A DNA stretch of 30,530 nt, from NCBI GenBank assembly GCA_903916135.1, contig CAIWVT010000133.1:1-30530 (forward strand). Reading direction: 5' to 3'. Source of the stretch: an uncultured bacterium. Its GTDB lineage: Bacteria > Bacteroidota > Bacteroidia > Bacteroidales > CAIWKO01. Of this stretch, positions 1 through 7,748 are shown piece after piece. The notes beneath the pieces were generated by a model, which saw only the letters and a program-made list of their open reading frames with translations, searched no databases and was not told the origin of the DNA. The position numbers and the translations under genes were made by a program. Each line of letters starts with the position of its first letter. Position 1 is the stretch's first letter.

Positions 1-1
1 C

Positions 2-133
2 AGGATGTTTCAAAATGCGGGTCAACATCAAAAAGCTTGTGAGGTCTATAAAAAAGGTATTGAAAAAGCAGAAATAGCAAAAACAGATTTTATGGAAACT
101 ATGTTGGATTTGTTGGGGGTTTCTAATGATTAA
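2..133 (+). CDS. C-terminal end of a TPR-like protein (partial)
   Basis: An open frame enters from the left edge and stops at 131-133, giving 43 residues. Its end contains AGQHQKACEVYKKGIEKAE, which has the small/large residue spacing of a tetratricopeptide (TPR) helix pair (A..Y..G...A), followed by a short acidic helical tail. TPR repeats are protein-protein interaction scaffolds. No enzymatic domain is visible in what remains. The N-terminus lies outside the window, so neither function nor start can be judged. Confidence 0.55.
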   Translation, partial: RMFQNAGQHQKACEVYKKGIEKAEIAKTDFMETMLDLLGVSND

Positions 134-233
134 GAACCTTAATGATTTCAAAAATGAGTCTGCCATAAAACATTTCCAAGATTCAATTAAGGCATATATA
201 ACTCAATTCCATCAAAACAGTTTTATCAATTAA
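126..233 (+). CDS. possible 35-residue ORF overlapping the TPR gene end
   Basis: An ATG at 126 overlaps the last 8 bases of the upstream TPR-like frame (ATGATTAA), an arrangement typical of translational coupling. It opens a 35-residue frame ending at 231-233, 15 bp before arsC. The peptide begins MIKNLNDFKNESAIKHFQDS and looks helical and charged. I recognise no family. It could equally be chance in AT-rich DNA; the overlap geometry is the only positive evidence. Confidence 0.2.
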   Translation: MIKNLNDFKNESAIKHFQDSIKAYITQFHQNSFIN

Positions 234-248
234 TCAAAATAAAAGTAT

Positions 249-680
249 ATGAAAACAAAAGTATTATTTCTATGTGTTCACAATTCGGCACGAAGTCAAA
301 TGGCAGAAGCCTATTTAAAAGAGTATGGCAATGACAATTTTGAAGTGGAAAGTGCCGGTTTGGAACCCGGAATCTTAAACCCAATTGTGGTTGAAGTTAT
401 GTTGCAAGAAGGCATTGACATTTCATCAAACCAAGTAAACGATGTGTTTGATTTTTTCAAACAAGGAAGAATATTTGAATATGTTATCACCGTTTGCGAT
501 GCCAAGACAGCAGAAAGTTGTCCGATATTCCCCGGCATGGTGAAAATAATAAATTGGTCGTTTGATGACCCTTCGAAATTTGAAGGAACACATCCGGAGA
601 AAATTGCACAGACGATTGTTGTTCGTGACCAAATAAAACAATCCATTCAAAAATTCATACAAGAACTTGATAACAACTAA
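249..680 (+). CDS. arsC: arsenate reductase, thioredoxin-coupled LMW-phosphatase type
   Basis: Reduces arsenate to arsenite in the cytosol, using a relay of three cysteines recharged by thioredoxin. The 143-residue length fits the low-molecular-weight tyrosine phosphatase fold of Gram-positive-type ArsC. The P-loop CVHNSARS is at residues 9-16 (Cys9 nucleophile, Arg15). The redox pair is Cys83 and Cys91 in the segment CDAKTAESCP. A DDP motif at 106-108 supplies the general acid. All three cysteines favour ArsC over a plain protein tyrosine phosphatase, which would lack the 83/91 pair. No ArsR repressor or arsenite efflux gene is seen beside it in the window, so this is either an isolated resistance gene or the edge of a cluster to the left. 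The start follows a short AT-rich leader without a clear Shine-Dalgarno sequence. Confidence 0.9.
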   Translation: MKTKVLFLCVHNSARSQMAEAYLKEYGNDNFEVESAGLEPGILNPIVVEVMLQEGIDISSNQVNDVFDFFKQGRIFEYVITVCDAKTAESCPIFPGMVKIINWSFDDPSKFEGTHPEKIAQTIVVRDQIKQSIQKFIQELDNN

Positions 681-897
681 GTATTTACAAAGGAAAGAAA
701 TGCGTATTCGCGTTTTTTCAGAAACGAGAAACACCATTTTGCTTCAAAATACTAAAACCTTTTCCGTTTATAGCATTTAGATGAAAAAAGGCGAGAAATA
801 TTTGTTTGATTCCAAAGAATTCATTTACATTTGCTCTCAAATTTCAATTACAAATTTTGAACATTCAAAACGATGTAATTGATGCAAATCTAATACC

Positions 898-3561
898 ATG
901 AAAAAATCAGTACCCATAAGCACTACCAATCTGCAATCGCAGATCATTCAATCGTTGGCGGAGTTTCAAACCGTGCAAGATAATAGATATCCCATAAAAG
1001 ATTTATTAAAAATAGATTTACACTGCCATGATTTGAATAGCGATGTGCCCGATGAAATTTTGGGGAGAATATTAAAAGTCCCTGAAACGTGGTTGGAAAC
1101 AGAAGATTTAATCCGTATGTTGAAAGAAAACAATGCGGATGCAATCACAATCACCAATCACAACAATGCCCGTTCCTGTTTTTCATTGCAAGAAAAAGGA
1201 ATAGATGTTTTGGTGGGGGCTGAATTTACTTGCACAGTTCCCGACTTCAATATTGGAATTCATGTGTTGACTTTTGGTTTTAATCAGGAACAAGAAAAGG
1301 TTTTAAATAAAATAAGACGGAATCTGTATCAGTTTTTGGAATACGCTTTTCAGAATGATATTCCAACTATTTGGGCGCATCCGCTGTACTATTATTCGTC
1401 AAGCATCCCACCGATTGAGTTTTTTGAGAAATTATCGGTAGTGTTCGACCGCTTTGAGATATTTAATGGTCAACGCGATTCATGGCAAAACATGCTCACG
1501 AAAGAATGGATTGAACATTTGACGCCGAAAGTGATAGTGGAATATGCTTTAAAACATAAAGTGGATGTACTAAAATATAGCAACAATCCTTATCAGAAAT
1601 CTATGTCGGGAGGATCCGATAGTCATATTGGTTTGTTTGCCGGACAAACAGGAACCTATTTATACATCCCCAATTTAAGCGAGCGCCTGAAACATAATAC
1701 CCCATCAGAGTTAGCTTTGGAGGCACTCAGGGCAGGAAAAATGGTGCCTTATGGTTCGCACAATAATTCGGAGAAGCTTACGATTGCGCTGTTGGATTAT
1801 GTATGCCAAATTGGTTTAAACAAAAAGGATTCAGGTCTGCTGCGGATATTGCTGCACAAAGGGACAAACACCGATAAGTTTTTAGCCTTCATTATCTCTA
1901 ATGCTTTTTCGGAATTGCAACATCATAAAGTTACGATGAAGTTTATCGAACTGTTTCACAAAAGCATTTTGGGCAAGCAGCCTAACAAAATGAAACGTTT
2001 GTTTATTTCGAAAGGCTATAAACCTGTTTTTGATGAAGCCATCAAGATTGCGAGTGCTCATCATGATAGAAAAGGTGAAAATATACAATCATATCAGAAT
2101 GCCATCAATGCTATTCATACCAATCTTGTGGAATTACTCTATGGTCGTTTGGATAAAAAACTAAAAGATTTGACGGCTACGGACGAATTTAAAAGTATTG
2201 ATTTTAATACAATCCTACAGAAATTAGAAATACCAAGTGACTTAAGAGTGTTGTTGGGCAAAAACGATAAAAAGAAAGGAAAAAAGAAACAACTCGACAT
2301 ACAAGGATTTTTAGATGGATTGTCGTTTCCGTTTTTGGCTTCCGGTTTGATTTTGGCAGCACATTACACAAGCGCAAAAGTGTTGTATAACAATCGTGTT
2401 TTGCTGAATCAGTTTGCTGAGAAGCTTGACAAGTTCAAACATCCCAAGAGAATGTTATGGCTGACGGATACCTATGACGACAAGAATGGCGTTTCGATGT
2501 TTTTGCAAACTTTGCATCGAGAAATCAAAAGCAGAAATCTTCCTATAGATATTATCGTTTGCAGCAATACGATTCAAGCGGACGACCATTTGATTGTGGT
2601 GAGGCCTTTGTTGGAGTTCACGCTGCCCATGTATGTGAATCAGAATTTTAATATCCCTAACTTTTTAGAGATTCATCAAATATTTCAACGGAATGAATAT
2701 GACCGCGTGATGTGTTCTACGGAAGGAGCAATGGGCTTGGCGGCATTGTATTTGAAACATGCTTTTACGGTGGAAACAAATTTCTTTATCCACACGGATT
2801 GGATTATGTTTGGCAGAAAAGTGCTGAACTTAGAACGATCGAACTTGGACCGTTTCCGCAGAATGTTACGCGCTTATTATCGCGCTTACGACCAAGTTTT
2901 TGTGTTGAACACCGATCAGGAAAAATGGCTGACAGGAAGAAACATGGAGATTGCGCCCGAAAAAGTACATTTGACCGCACATTGGGTTGACAACTTTTTT
3001 GTTCCATCTGTAAGTAAAAAAGAAGAGCTTTTCGGACTAAAAAACAATGAACCCGTCCTGCTTTTTGCCGGACGCATCAGCAATGAAAAAGGGGTTTTTG
3101 AGTTGGTGGATGTGTATCGTTCCATCAAAGATAAGTTCAAAGACATTAAGGTTGTGATAGCAGGAACAGGCCCTGCCGAAGCGGAATTGAAAGAAGCTTT
3201 GCCCGATGCTATTTTCATGGGATGGGTGAATCATGAACAATTGCCCGAAATATATTCCTCTGCCGATTTGTTGTTGTTGCCTTCTAAGTTCGACACCTTC
3301 AGTTGTGTGGTGTTGGAAGCTTTGAGCTGTGGATTGCCTGTGGTTTCTTACAAAACGAAAGGTCCGAAAGATATTATTTTGGACAATGAAACGGGATTTT
3401 TAGTCAACAACCTAAAGGAAATGATTGACCGCGTTACTTTCTTTTTCAGCGATGAGAATCATAGAAAAGAGTTTAAAGAAAAGGCGCTACTTAGAGCTAA
3501 AAATTACACATCTGACACTATTTTAGAAAAACTGATGACCGATGTTCACCTCATCAACTAA
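898..3561 (+). CDS. fusion protein: PHP-type phosphoesterase plus GT4 glycosyltransferase
   Basis: 887 residues with two catalytic parts. Residues about 36-290 form a PHP metal-dependent phosphoesterase domain: LHCH (H42, H44), TNHN (86-89), GAEF (E109), AHP (H161) and GGSDSH (D241, H243) supply the expected metal ligands. Residues 290-510 are a mainly helical linker with a Lys-rich patch near 457-465 and a hydrophobic stretch near 474-490. Residues about 517-887 are a GT-B glycosyltransferase of the GT4 type, with FAGRISNEKG (723-732), VVIAGTGP (752-759) and the donor-binding segment FSCVVLEALSCGLPVV with E807. No signal peptide, so probably cytosolic. The 3' end overlaps the GH13 gene by 20 bp, implying coupled translation. 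By analogy with fused sucrose- or trehalose-phosphate synthase/phosphatases, the GT may make a phosphorylated glycoside that the PHP domain dephosphorylates; this is inference, and the substrate is unknown. Confidence 0.85.
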   Translation: MKKSVPISTTNLQSQIIQSLAEFQTVQDNRYPIKDLLKIDLHCHDLNSDVPDEILGRILKVPETWLETEDLIRMLKENNADAITITNHNNARSCFSLQEKGIDVLVGAEFTCTVPDFNIGIHVLTFGFNQEQEKVLNKIRRNLYQFLEYAFQNDIPTIWAHPLYYYSSSIPPIEFFEKLSVVFDRFEIFNGQRDSWQNMLTKEWIEHLTPKVIVEYALKHKVDVLKYSNNPYQKSMSGGSDSHIGLFAGQTGTYLYIPNLSERLKHNTPSELALEALRAGKMVPYGSHNNSEKLTIALLDYVCQIGLNKKDSGLLRILLHKGTNTDKFLAFIISNAFSELQHHKVTMKFIELFHKSILGKQPNKMKRLFISKGYKPVFDEAIKIASAHHDRKGENIQSYQNAINAIHTNLVELLYGRLDKKLKDLTATDEFKSIDFNTILQKLEIPSDLRVLLGKNDKKKGKKKQLDIQGFLDGLSFPFLASGLILAAHYTSAKVLYNNRVLLNQFAEKLDKFKHPKRMLWLTDTYDDKNGVSMFLQTLHREIKSRNLPIDIIVCSNTIQADDHLIVVRPLLEFTLPMYVNQNFNIPNFLEIHQIFQRNEYDRVMCSTEGAMGLAALYLKHAFTVETNFFIHTDWIMFGRKVLNLERSNLDRFRRMLRAYYRAYDQVFVLNTDQEKWLTGRNMEIAPEKVHLTAHWVDNFFVPSVSKKEELFGLKNNEPVLLFAGRISNEKGVFELVDVYRSIKDKFKDIKVVIAGTGPAEAELKEALPDAIFMGWVNHEQLPEIYSSADLLLLPSKFDTFSCVVLEALSCGLPVVSYKTKGPKDIILDNETGFLVNNLKEMIDRVTFFFSDENHRKEFKEKALLRAKNYTSDTILEKLMTDVHLIN

Positions 3562-5185
3562 AACGGAAGACTCGGAGCATGTGTGGTGGAAACACGGAGT
3601 TGTTTACCACATTTATCCAATGAGTTTTTATGATTCGAATCACGATGGGTTGGGCGATTTGCAGGGCATTATTCGTAAACTTGATTACATTAAAGATTTA
3701 GGAGTCAACTCCATTTGGCTTTCGCCCATCTATAAATCGCCGCAAAAAGATTTTGGGTATGACATAAGTGATTATTATGAAATTGATCCTATTTATGGAA
3801 CGATGGACGATTTCAATCAGTTATTGCATGCGTGTTATCAGCGCGATATTCGCGTGATAATGGATTTGGTGATGAACCATACTTCTGACCAACACCCATG
3901 GTTTTTGGAATCGAAATCATCACGCGAAAACCCGAAAAGAGATTGGTATCTATGGTCTGACGGGCTTAAAAAGAAACCTGTAAACAATTGGAAAAATGCT
4001 TTCGGCGGCAGTGCATGGCAGTTTGATGAAACGACGCAAAGCTATTATATGCACTCTTTTTTGAAAGAGCAACCCGACCTGAATTGGCGCTGCAAAGAAA
4101 TGGCTGACGAATTTTTTGCGATTATTGATTTTTGGCTCCAAAAGGGCGTGGATGGCTTTCGCTTGGATGTGATAAATATGATAGTGAAGGATAAACAATT
4201 GCGCTCAAACCCCGTGTTTGCCTTTCTCCCATGGTTTCAAAAGCATATTTATAACAGAAATCGAAAAGGAACTTTCAAAGTTGTGGAACGTTTGAGAAAA
4301 CATTTGGACACGTATCCCAACCGCGTCAGCATAGGCGAAATTTATGTGTTGCCGCCCGGAAAGCCTAAAACGGTGATGAAATATATCAACAAAAACAAAA
4401 GACGCTTGCATTTGGCATTCGATTTTTCGTTGGTGTTTCGCCCTTTCAACGCGCGTGTTTACTATAAATATCTCAAAAAATGGAACAACAATGCCGATAA
4501 AATTGAATGGGCTACTCATGTGTTTTCCAACCACGATTTGGGGCGCAACTACAATCGTTTGTGGTTTCGGCGCAACAAACACGACGTGGCAAAACTCATC
4601 GCTTTGTTTCAGTTCACCGTAAAAGGAACGCCTTTTATTTATTATGGCGAAGAAATTGGCATGGGCAATGTGCGGATTCCGAAAAACGAACTGAAAGACC
4701 CTTTGGGCAAAAAGATTTGGCCCCTCTACACCGGCAGAGATAAATGCCGCACGCCTATGCAATGGGACGATGATGATTTCGGTGGATTTTCCACTGTCAA
4801 ACCGTGGCTTCCGATTGACACCAAATGGCGACATCGTTGTGTGAAAACCTTAGAAGAAATCAATTATTCCATCTTGAATCATTATAAATTTTTAATCGCT
4901 TTGCGCAATGAAAATCCTGCATTGCATAAGGGCGATTGGATTCCTTTCATCAAAGGAAGGGATGGCGTGTTGGGATATTTTCGTCAATTTGAAAATCAAA
5001 AATATTTAATTCTCATCAATTTCAAACCCAAACAACGCCGTATAGATTTGCCCGAACACACCGAATTTAAGAAAATCTATTCAACAAACGAAATCCATGC
5101 CGACACTTTACACTCCGAATCTATTACACTCGACAAATACGAAGGGATTATTTTGTATGATAGAATGCGAAAATGGGATACATAA
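3542..5185 (+). CDS. GH13 family alpha-glucosidase / alpha-amylase-like enzyme
   Basis: 547 residues, a usual length for the oligo-1,6-glucosidase/alpha-glucosidase branch of GH13. The (beta/alpha)8 motifs are present in order: DLVMNH (108-113), GFRLDVIN with nucleophile D209, SIGEIYV with acid/base E266, and FSNHD with transition-state stabiliser D332. The N-terminus (WWKHGVVYHIYPMSF) is typical of the family. A small C-terminal beta domain follows near residue 460. There is no signal peptide, so cytosolic action on an alpha-glucoside (maltose-, trehalose- or sucrose-like) is likely. It overlaps the PHP-GT4 gene by 20 bp, so the two probably act on one metabolite. Hydrolase, transglycosidase or isomerase activity cannot be separated by eye. 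The start codon is inside the upstream gene; no nearby downstream ATG precedes the conserved N-terminus. Confidence 0.88.
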   Translation: MFTSSTKTEDSEHVWWKHGVVYHIYPMSFYDSNHDGLGDLQGIIRKLDYIKDLGVNSIWLSPIYKSPQKDFGYDISDYYEIDPIYGTMDDFNQLLHACYQRDIRVIMDLVMNHTSDQHPWFLESKSSRENPKRDWYLWSDGLKKKPVNNWKNAFGGSAWQFDETTQSYYMHSFLKEQPDLNWRCKEMADEFFAIIDFWLQKGVDGFRLDVINMIVKDKQLRSNPVFAFLPWFQKHIYNRNRKGTFKVVERLRKHLDTYPNRVSIGEIYVLPPGKPKTVMKYINKNKRRLHLAFDFSLVFRPFNARVYYKYLKKWNNNADKIEWATHVFSNHDLGRNYNRLWFRRNKHDVAKLIALFQFTVKGTPFIYYGEEIGMGNVRIPKNELKDPLGKKIWPLYTGRDKCRTPMQWDDDDFGGFSTVKPWLPIDTKWRHRCVKTLEEINYSILNHYKFLIALRNENPALHKGDWIPFIKGRDGVLGYFRQFENQKYLILINFKPKQRRIDLPEHTEFKKIYSTNEIHADTLHSESITLDKYEGIILYDRMRKWDT

Positions 5186-5251
5186 TATTGAGCATAATAA
5201 ACACGTTTTATGCAACCAAAGAAACGCTAAGATAAACTAATTTAATACGTA

Positions 5252-5983
5252 ATGAAAAATATGAAAACCAGAAGCGATGATAATTTTAATGCAATAAGAA
5301 TAGGATATTATGCGTCGTTTTTATTGACGATTATTACATTAATTACATTTGGTTTTGCGATGACTGCCATACCTCCGGCAGGACCATATTGTACGGGAAA
5401 TTGTATGGAATATCCTTTTCTCAATAGCCTGATGTATTACCCAAGAGATTATTATTGGATGTATTTTGCCATTATCCAACTCGTCACGTTCATGATTTTT
5501 ATGATTTCTATTCATTTCATAATGCCGGCGGAGAAAAAAATATTCAGTTTTATTGGAATTTCTTTCGCAATGATTGCTACCATTGTTCTATTGGCTGATT
5601 ATTTTATTCAATTTTCGGTTGTCCCCATCAGCTTCATGAAAGGCGAAACCGATGGCATTGCCTTGCTATCGCAATATAACGGGCATGGAATTTTCATTGC
5701 CATGGAAGAGTTAGGCTTTTTTATGATGAGCCTTTCATTTTTTTTTATGGCTCCCGTTTTTTCTACGCCAATTCGTTTGGAAAGAGCCATCCGATGGATT
5801 CTACTACTACCTTTCGTGGGAACTATTATTGCTTTTGTATTGTACACCCTTAAATATGGACTTGATAGAAATTATCGTTTTGAGGTAGCTACTATTACAA
5901 TCAATTGGTTGGTTTTAATTCTAATTAGTATTTTGATAGGCATATTCTTTAAAAGGAAAAAGAAAAGAAAGCTTGAACAATAA
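5252..5983 (+). CDS. uncharacterised inner-membrane protein, about six TM helices
   Basis: 243 residues with hydrophobic segments at roughly 17-40, 68-90, 97-120, 146-168, 178-199 and 213-233, and a strongly basic C-terminal tail (FKRKKKRKLEQ) that should be cytoplasmic. The first loop carries two cysteines (YCTGNCMEYPF) followed by PRDYYWMY, a distinctive conserved-looking stretch. I do not recognise a named family. It sits 66 bp after the GH13 gene and 2 bp before another membrane protein, so the two small membrane proteins form a unit. An alternative start lies three codons downstream (second ATG at 5261). Confidence 0.65.
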   Translation: MKNMKTRSDDNFNAIRIGYYASFLLTIITLITFGFAMTAIPPAGPYCTGNCMEYPFLNSLMYYPRDYYWMYFAIIQLVTFMIFMISIHFIMPAEKKIFSFIGISFAMIATIVLLADYFIQFSVVPISFMKGETDGIALLSQYNGHGIFIAMEELGFFMMSLSFFFMAPVFSTPIRLERAIRWILLLPFVGTIIAFVLYTLKYGLDRNYRFEVATITINWLVLILISILIGIFFKRKKKRKLEQ

Positions 5984-5985
5984 AA

Positions 5986-6444
5986 ATGCTCTTCCAAAAA
6001 CTAAATAAAAAAACAAGAATCATCCTTGCAATTCAATGCCTTTCAATGCTTGGAGGAGCCTCTACTCATGTGCTATGGATTTTTGAGAATGGCATTTTCA
6101 CCCACAATACGAATCATCCTTTTTTCTCAACAATTTTTTGGGATTGCTTGACCTTTGTTGACATCATCGCAGCCTTATTTTTACTGATTCGACCTAAGTT
6201 GGGCGTTGTTTTGACCTTACTAATTATAACAATAGATGTAATTCATAATAATGTACTTTTACTTCTTTACAAACAACATATTGGTGATATTGGCATACTG
6301 ATATGGGCAACAAAATATTGGATGTTGATTGCCCAATTGTTTTTTATGAGCTTTGTTTTCTTGACAATAAAAAAGAATCTAACGGAAATAAATTATCAGA
6401 CACATCATGCTCATAATAATGAAAACAAGAAAGCCAAGCACTAA
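5986..6444 (+). CDS. uncharacterised four-TM membrane protein
   Basis: 152 residues with hydrophobic segments at about 12-32, 48-68, 70-92 and 105-127, and a soluble His/Lys/Asn-rich tail (QTHHAHNNENKKAKH). It starts 2 bp after the stop of the preceding membrane protein, so the pair is almost certainly co-transcribed and possibly forms a complex. The second helix contains charged or polar residues (WDCLTFVDIIAAL) and the third contains DVIHNN, which suggests a functional polar site. No family recognised. Confidence 0.6.
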   Translation: MLFQKLNKKTRIILAIQCLSMLGGASTHVLWIFENGIFTHNTNHPFFSTIFWDCLTFVDIIAALFLLIRPKLGVVLTLLIITIDVIHNNVLLLLYKQHIGDIGILIWATKYWMLIAQLFFMSFVFLTIKKNLTEINYQTHHAHNNENKKAKH

Positions 6445-6539
6445 ATGCATTCCGTCGGGTGTCGAAATAACTGATTAACTGCTCTTTCAGTTTGTTAATT
6501 GCTACATCCACTCAGACTTTATAACAAGAAAACTGATAA

Positions 6540-6791
6540 ATCAACATCTACATAAATCCGTTTTGTATCTACAAAAACCGGTTTTGTAGATACAAAAACC
6601 GCTTTTGTAGATACAAAATCTACTTATGTAATCAACAAACGGATTTCTGTAGATTCAAAACCGATTTTTGTAAACCCAAAAACAACTTTTGTAGCTTCAG
6701 AAATGATTTCTGAAAACACAAAAGTAATTTTAGTAAACATAATAATGACTTTTGACATTGCAAAAATCACTTCTGTAGGTCACAATATTGG
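6540..6791. repeat. degenerate 21-bp tandem array 1, about 12 units with a palindromic core
   Basis: Twelve units of exactly 21 bp run head to tail without an indel, starting at 6540, 6561, 6582, 6603, 6624, 6645, 6666, 6687, 6708, 6729, 6750 and 6771. The best-preserved units (6561-6623) contain TTTTGTAGATACAAAA, a palindrome with 7-bp arms and a 2-bp centre. Flanking units decay by substitution only. The T-tract and A-tract of each unit are about one helical turn apart and the period is two turns, so the DNA should be intrinsically bent. Because 21 is a multiple of 3, an open heptad frame (F-V-D-T-K-T-A) runs along the plus strand, but it lacks a start codon at its beginning; the matching minus frame has an internal stop. 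The rest of 6445-6822 shows nothing else. Confidence 0.85.
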
Positions 6792-6822
6792 TAAGAATTT
6801 TGATAGGATTTGATAAGGATTA

Positions 6823-7149
6823 TTATTTTGATCCTTCTAGGAATTCCGCATCCGGTGCGTGATTATTTGAAATGTAATTGATGTAATATGTCCCTTTGCT
6901 ATAATTGTAAAAAACAACCCATGAGGTTCCTTTGTTTATTGAAAACTTCTTGTAATAAAGTCCATGCTTTTTTAAATTGAACGGTGTATTGTGTTTTTGT
7001 TTTAGATGAATTGTTGTTTTAATTTCTTTGATTAACTTTGAAACATACTTATTTGAAGTTTCATAATATGAAAAATATTCCTTATTATACAATACTTCCA
7101 TTAAGTTAAATAAATAATTTTCGACTTCTTTTGAAAATACGATTGTCAT
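6823..7149 (-). CDS. RelE/ParE-like toxin of a type II toxin-antitoxin pair
   Basis: 108 residues. The N-terminus MTIVFSKEVENYLFNLMEVL, the central helices and the C-terminal strands (SWVVFYNY, YYINYISNNH) match a Bacteroidota toxin family that I recall as distant RelE/ParE-like. Members carry the same EVE(D/N)Y start and (N)NH near the end. It overlaps the upstream 71-residue gene by 4 bp, the usual antitoxin-then-toxin order. If active it would act on mRNA at the ribosome or on gyrase; the sequence does not tell which. The cassette is convergent with the membrane-protein operon. Confidence 0.65.
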   Translation of the reverse strand: MTIVFSKEVENYLFNLMEVLYNKEYFSYYETSNKYVSKLIKEIKTTIHLKQKHNTPFNLKKHGLYYKKFSINKGTSWVVFYNYSKGTYYINYISNNHAPDAEFLEGSK

Positions 7150-7361
7150 TTGCTGAATAATTTTTTTAATCGTGGACGTAATCTTTTTAATAATTCATCT
7201 CCAGTAATATAATCATCAGGATTGATAATTATTTCCTCTTCAATTACTCCTTTTTGCTCCAAGTAAGGAAATAAATCTTTGTGTTTTTTTAAATTGATAC
7301 GTGCATAAGTCAAATGACCTTTGCTGTCTTTTTCGATTTGAATACCTGCTATACGTGCCAT
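7146..7361 (-). CDS. antitoxin partner of the RelE/ParE-like toxin
   Basis: 71 residues, upstream of and overlapping the toxin by 4 bp. The N-terminal half (GIQIEKDSKGHLTYARINLK) is the characteristic beginning of small Bacteroidota antitoxins that precede this toxin type. The C-terminus is basic (KRLRPRLKKLFSK), suited to binding the toxin or DNA. A good -7 box lies just upstream at 7379-7386, so the promoter is very close to the start codon and autoregulation by the complex is plausible. Assignment rests on gene order plus family resemblance recalled by eye. Confidence 0.62.
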   Translation of the reverse strand: MARIAGIQIEKDSKGHLTYARINLKKHKDLFPYLEQKGVIEEEIIINPDDYITGDELLKRLRPRLKKLFSK

Positions 7362-7378
7362 GTTAAATAAATTTGGTA

Positions 7379-7386
7379 CAAAGATA
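7379..7386 (-). promoter_or_regulatory. -7 box of the toxin-antitoxin promoter
   Basis: Read on the minus strand this is TATCTTTG, a full match to the Bacteroidota TAnnTTTG -7 element, 17 bp upstream of the antitoxin ATG. The leader would be only about 10 nt. Confidence 0.6.
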
Positions 7387-7395
7387 TGAAAAAAA

Positions 7396-7503
7396 TTACA
7401 AACACAAACTTTCTATAATTTCATCGAAATTTAATCCGTTGTATTTTGGATATTCCGAAATGGTAAATTTTCGCACTTCTTCTTGCCGAAAGCATCTTTC
7501 CAT
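7396..7503 (-). CDS. possible 35-residue ORF or gene remnant
   Basis: A minus-strand frame from ATG at 7503 to TAA at 7396 encodes a peptide beginning MERCFRQEEVRKFTISEYPK and ending in NFDEIIESLCL. Composition is protein-like (charged first half, amphipathic end), and a stop sits just before the ATG. It may be the tail of a decayed gene or a small protein. No family recognised. It is the only coding candidate I see in the 7387-7748 gap. Confidence 0.2.
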   Translation of the reverse strand: MERCFRQEEVRKFTISEYPKYNGLNFDEIIESLCL

Positions 7504-7646
7504 TGATAAACTTTAGGTTTTGACTTTTCGAGATGAGATAGCACGAAAATGAACAGGAATGAAGATATTCCGCTTGTTTCAAGAATTATTATTGGTCACT
7601 TAAAAAAATAAATGAAAATTTTTTATCCTAATTGAAACGAATTATT

Positions 7647-7654
7647 TAATTTTG
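7647..7654 (+). promoter_or_regulatory. -7 box upstream of the 7749 gene
   Basis: TAATTTTG matches TAnnTTTG, with transcription expected near 7661 and a leader of about 88 nt before the ATG at 7749. The -33 element is weak. The rest of 7387-7748 holds a possible small ORF at 7396-7503 and otherwise nothing I can support. Confidence 0.45.
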
Positions 7655-7748
7655 CGTATAAAGTATTTAGAACAAAAAATTACAAACATTATCCTCAACA
7701 AAAATAAACATTTTTAGAAGTATTTATAAACCATTAAAACCAAAACAC

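Noticed and set aside
781..882. 33-residue frame starting MKKGEKYLFDSKEF
   Set aside because: It is short, has no ribosome site, and ends just before the PHP-GT4 gene. Nothing beyond an ATG supports it.
2712..2990. 92-residue plus-strand frame inside the PHP-GT4 gene
   Set aside because: It is out of frame with the conserved GT4 sequence and has no motif of its own.
4205..4834. 209-residue open frame on the minus strand inside the GH13 gene
   Set aside because: The plus frame contains all GH13 catalytic motifs. The antisense frame has no recognisable domain and is a composition shadow.
6540..6791. Array 1 as a CRISPR array
   Set aside because: Units are contiguous 21-mers with gradual decay. 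There are no unique spacers and no cas genes in the window.
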